Below, in pieces: positions 20,448 to 22,500 of a stretch of 22,500 nucleotides of DNA. The first letter of the stretch is position 1, and every line of letters starts with the position of its first letter. A program made the translations under genes and the position numbers. Source of the DNA: Chondrilla cf. caribensis. Its lineage: Eukaryota > Porifera > Demospongiae > Chondrillida > Chondrillidae. Location of the stretch: NCBI GenBank assembly GCA_964020155.1, contig OZ026560.1, positions 4,821,759-4,844,258 on the forward strand, in the 5' to 3' direction. The notes under the pieces were generated by a model that saw only the letters and a list, made by a program, of their open reading frames with translations, searched no databases and was not told where the DNA came from.

Positions 20448-22500
20448 TGTGCGGCTGTGTGTGGGTGTGGGTGGGTGTGGATGGGTGTGGGTGTGGGTGT
20501 GTACTTGTACATGCATTCTCAATGTCAGTGATCCAAGCAATCTTCGAAAGAGGCATGACATGTGTTGTGTGTTATATGATAGAGATATTTCCAGTATGGT
20601 GTGTTTAAATGTGTAACATTTTCACAGAGACACAACCTAAACGTCCAAAGGTCCCTAAAGATCATTTTTGCTCAACTAATGCCTACATCCTGGTGTATAC
20701 AAGATTGGGTGAACAGGAGGACAAGATGTCTTCCGTTCCAGGACCCCCTTCACAACTGATGGAAAGAGTTGCAAGTGAGAACGAGATTCTCACAAAAGAG
20801 ATCGACAGTCTGGTCAGTGACGAAGTTACCCAGGAGAGGCAGGAAGAAATCAAGAGACAAGAAATGGCACAGATATTCGTAAATCTCCCTGTAACCCCAG
20901 GTACCATGTAGATAGTTTCTGTACACATTTATTTATTGGACTTTTGACCATTTGTTTCTCTGTCATCATCAGGTTCAAAGTCCTTCCATTGGTTGAATTC
21001 AAAGTGGCTATCCAAGTTGCTATCAGGGGATTCCCCCGGTGTCATATCTAACACACAGTTCCTCTGCAAACACAACAGGTGTTTTTGGTCATGTGACTAT
21101 AAAATGGCCGCCCCCGATGCTCACAAACATTCTTCCTCCACCCACCCAGCCTGTCTCCGTATGCGCTAAGCGGGATGAAGAGGATCAAGTCAGAAACGGT
21201 GATGCCTTGTTTGGCATAGCCTTTGTAGTGTGTTTGTCATAACTACTTACCACGGAGAATTTAATGGGGGTTAGCTGTCCTGAGTATACATATGAATGCA
21301 TATCACAAGCTGCCCAGTATGTACATATGTGTGTACGACTGTAGAGTGTGGTTAGTATGTTTACACATCCTGACAAGCTGTGATCGCCATATTTTACCAA
21401 GTCATTGCGCAATGAAACAGCGTTCTGACTCCCAACTGTATGGGTATAGGTATGGGTTTGGAAATTGTAGTGTAAACTTGGGTTGAGGCTTTGTTTCAAG
21501 GTACCCCGAAATCCTTGCTATTGCGTCTGTGTGCTCTGCCCACCCTAGGCATCTCTGCTGTATGCGAAGTATGGCTTGGATCCCATGGCACTCACAAGGT
21601 ATGTGTATGTGCATTTCAATTGTCAGCATTTCAACCATCGGCTTTTGTCATACTGATCTCACATTTCCAGTGACATGATGTGTGCAGTGTGCGTGCGAGA
21701 AGAAGCCGATCACATTAGGCAGCAAACTGCACTGGAGAATGATTATAAACTGCTCATATCTCTACTGAAAGGCCCTTGCTCCAGGTGTGTGTACTGTGTG
21801 TGGTGTGTGTACTGTGTATACTGTGTGTACTGTATGTACTGTGTGCACTGTACGTATGTGTTCTGTATGTACTGTGTGTACTGTGTGTACTGTGTGAACT
21901 GTGTGTACTGTGTGTACTGTGTGTACTGTATGTACTGTGTGTGGTGTGTGTACTGATGTGCTGTGTATACTGTGTGTACTGTGTGTGGTGTGTGTACTGT
22001 GTGTACTGTGTGTACTGTATGTACTGTATTTTCTCCAGTTCCTCTGGATTTTGGGTGGGAAAGTGCTCACTGCTGAATTGGAAGAAGTACTTTCCATCCG
22101 CACCATCATCCTCGACCTGTCCTGGAGAAGATGAGACAGAAGATGTTGGCCTGCCTAGAGGAGATGAGACTACAGAACAAAGTAACTCTAAAACCACCAG
22201 CTTGACCTCAGTGAAAGAGGAAATTGGCTCCTCTGAAGATCAGGAAAGATTAGAACGCTATCTTCCCGAACTTGAAGGAAGCAGTGAAGTTGTGGGAACC
22301 TCTTCTGATAAATGTATGCCTTCAGGGAATACAAGTGATGGCCCGGATGATTCTCACATCCACTTCAATGAAGACGTTAGGTGTATTCACGGTGCGTGCA
22401 GTGCACACACAAGCAGTGTGATCCAGTGGAATTTGAGTGTTTGTGATCTTCATAGTGTGTCACATGCAGGTCAGCTGACTCCGGTGGACAGTCAAAAGAA
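17811..22500 (+). CDS. USP48: USP48 ubiquitin-specific protease, 3' end beyond window
   Basis: Cysteine protease that removes ubiquitin, including from histone H2A. Exons: 17811-17947, 18010-18083, 18216-18319, 18406-18804, 18968-19092, 19234-19342, 19807-19940, 20005-20170, 20284-20380, 20628-20900, 20973-21078, 21150-21198, 21549-21598, 21671-21784, 22039-22391, 22470 to the window end; about 773 codons seen, one frame. The start matches human USP48 in layout: basic leader ([14 protein letters not shown]), then [11 protein letters not shown]. The Cys box [16 protein letters not shown] puts the nucleophile at Cys98, the human position (from memory). Zinc ribbon pairs are CKSC and CSRC ([14 protein letters not shown]). 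The His box is [10 protein letters not shown] (His409) and the third box [13 protein letters not shown]-type segments follow ([38 protein letters not shown]). An extra ~55-residue Ser/Pro stretch sits in exon 4. The human protein is 1035 aa, so the last quarter is missing here. Confidence 0.95.
18805..18901. repeat. (GT)n tract that forms the 5' splice site, with (TA)n core
   Basis: It starts at the donor of the USP48 intron after [10 protein letters not shown] repeats with GTGCGTGT variants pass into TATATATATA and back to GT. Catalytic-domain exon 18968-19092 follows. Confidence 0.93.
19343..19806. other. USP48 intron without recognisable features
   Basis: This 464-bp intron lies between the zinc-ribbon half exons (CKSC and CSRC). 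I see no repeat, transposon end or RNA gene. The acceptor region contains TGCCACAC twice just before ACTCAG. Confidence 0.6.
20177..20250. repeat. 17-bp minisatellite, about 4 copies
   Basis: The unit is (G/T)TGTACCTGTGGGACCT, starting 6 bp after the USP48 donor GTGAGG at 20171, in the intron following the His-box exon. Confidence 0.92.
20381..20502. repeat. (GT)n tract at splice donor, passing into G-rich repeat
   Basis: The USP48 intron begins exactly with GTGTGTGT. From 20461 it changes to GTGGGTGTGGGTGGG-type repeats with six GGG runs (20463-20497) separated by loops of 1-7 bases, satisfying the standard G-quadruplex pattern on the coding strand. Confidence 0.93.
21199..21548. other. USP48 intron without recognisable gene
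   Basis: This 350-bp intron lies between the exon coding [15 protein letters not shown] and that coding [16 protein letters not shown]. It holds no clear repeat; frames across it are broken by stops. Confidence 0.6.
21785..22031. repeat. 9-bp minisatellite (TGTGTACTG)n in a USP48 intron
   Basis: It starts at the donor (CCAG then GTGTGTGTACTG) and ends just before the acceptor TTTTCTCCAG at 22029-22038, so it makes up practically the whole intron. The same unit forms the array at 1275-1808, with comparable variants (TGTGTGGTG, TATGTACTG). Confidence 0.95.

Noticed and set aside
22392..22469. Continuous coding through this stretch in the USP48 frame
   Set aside because: The frame is open, but GTGCGT...CATGCAG bounds a 78-bp intron whose removal gives [12 protein letters not shown], closer to human USP48; the open frame is probably chance.

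Overview
This is eukaryotic, almost certainly early-branching animal DNA; a demosponge is my best guess, and that guess is inference. It carries spliced genes with many introns of about 60-130 bp and consistent GT...AG boundaries, pogo/Tigger-type DNA transposons with TA target duplications, and a very high load of (GT)n/(AC)n microsatellites and minisatellites. The genes have clear vertebrate counterparts but are shorter and more compact.

Layout, all genes on the + strand. (1) 1-627 is the 3' part of a Tigger-like transposon with a truncated transposase. (2) 628-2172 is non-coding: two tandem arrays and a perfect RFX/X-box palindrome. (3) 2173-11601 is a 53BP1 (TP53BP1) homologue, first exon(s) not identified. 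I assembled 14 in-frame exons (1248 codons plus stop) covering an SQ-rich disordered N-terminus, an oligomerisation-like segment, tandem Tudor domains and tandem BRCT domains. The last exon lies behind a 1.7 kb intron filled with satellites. (4) 11815-17547 is a 14-exon gene (1197 aa) with a long disordered basic and Pro-rich N-terminus, a Cys/His zinc knuckle, a short coiled coil and a C-terminal WD40 propeller most like that of ZNF106. (5) 17811 to the window end is the ubiquitin protease USP48, 16 exons visible, 3' end cut. Intergenic gaps are only 213 and 263 bp.

How the genes relate. 53BP1 reads histone ubiquitin/methyl marks at DNA breaks and restrains resection. USP48 removes the BRCA1-placed H2A ubiquitin mark and also restrains resection. 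Finding both in one tight head-to-tail cluster is therefore notable. In human, TP53BP1 and ZNF106 are both on 15q15 (from memory), which suggests an ancient linkage.

The most unusual structural pattern is that (GT)n tracts repeatedly begin exactly at, or a few bases after, the 5' splice site: about 10 of 41 introns across all three genes. Three Tigger-type MITEs sit in introns; one contains a promoter-like ETS/E2F/YY1 cluster. All gene models were built by reading splice sites and comparing with remembered human proteins; no search or transcript data were available.
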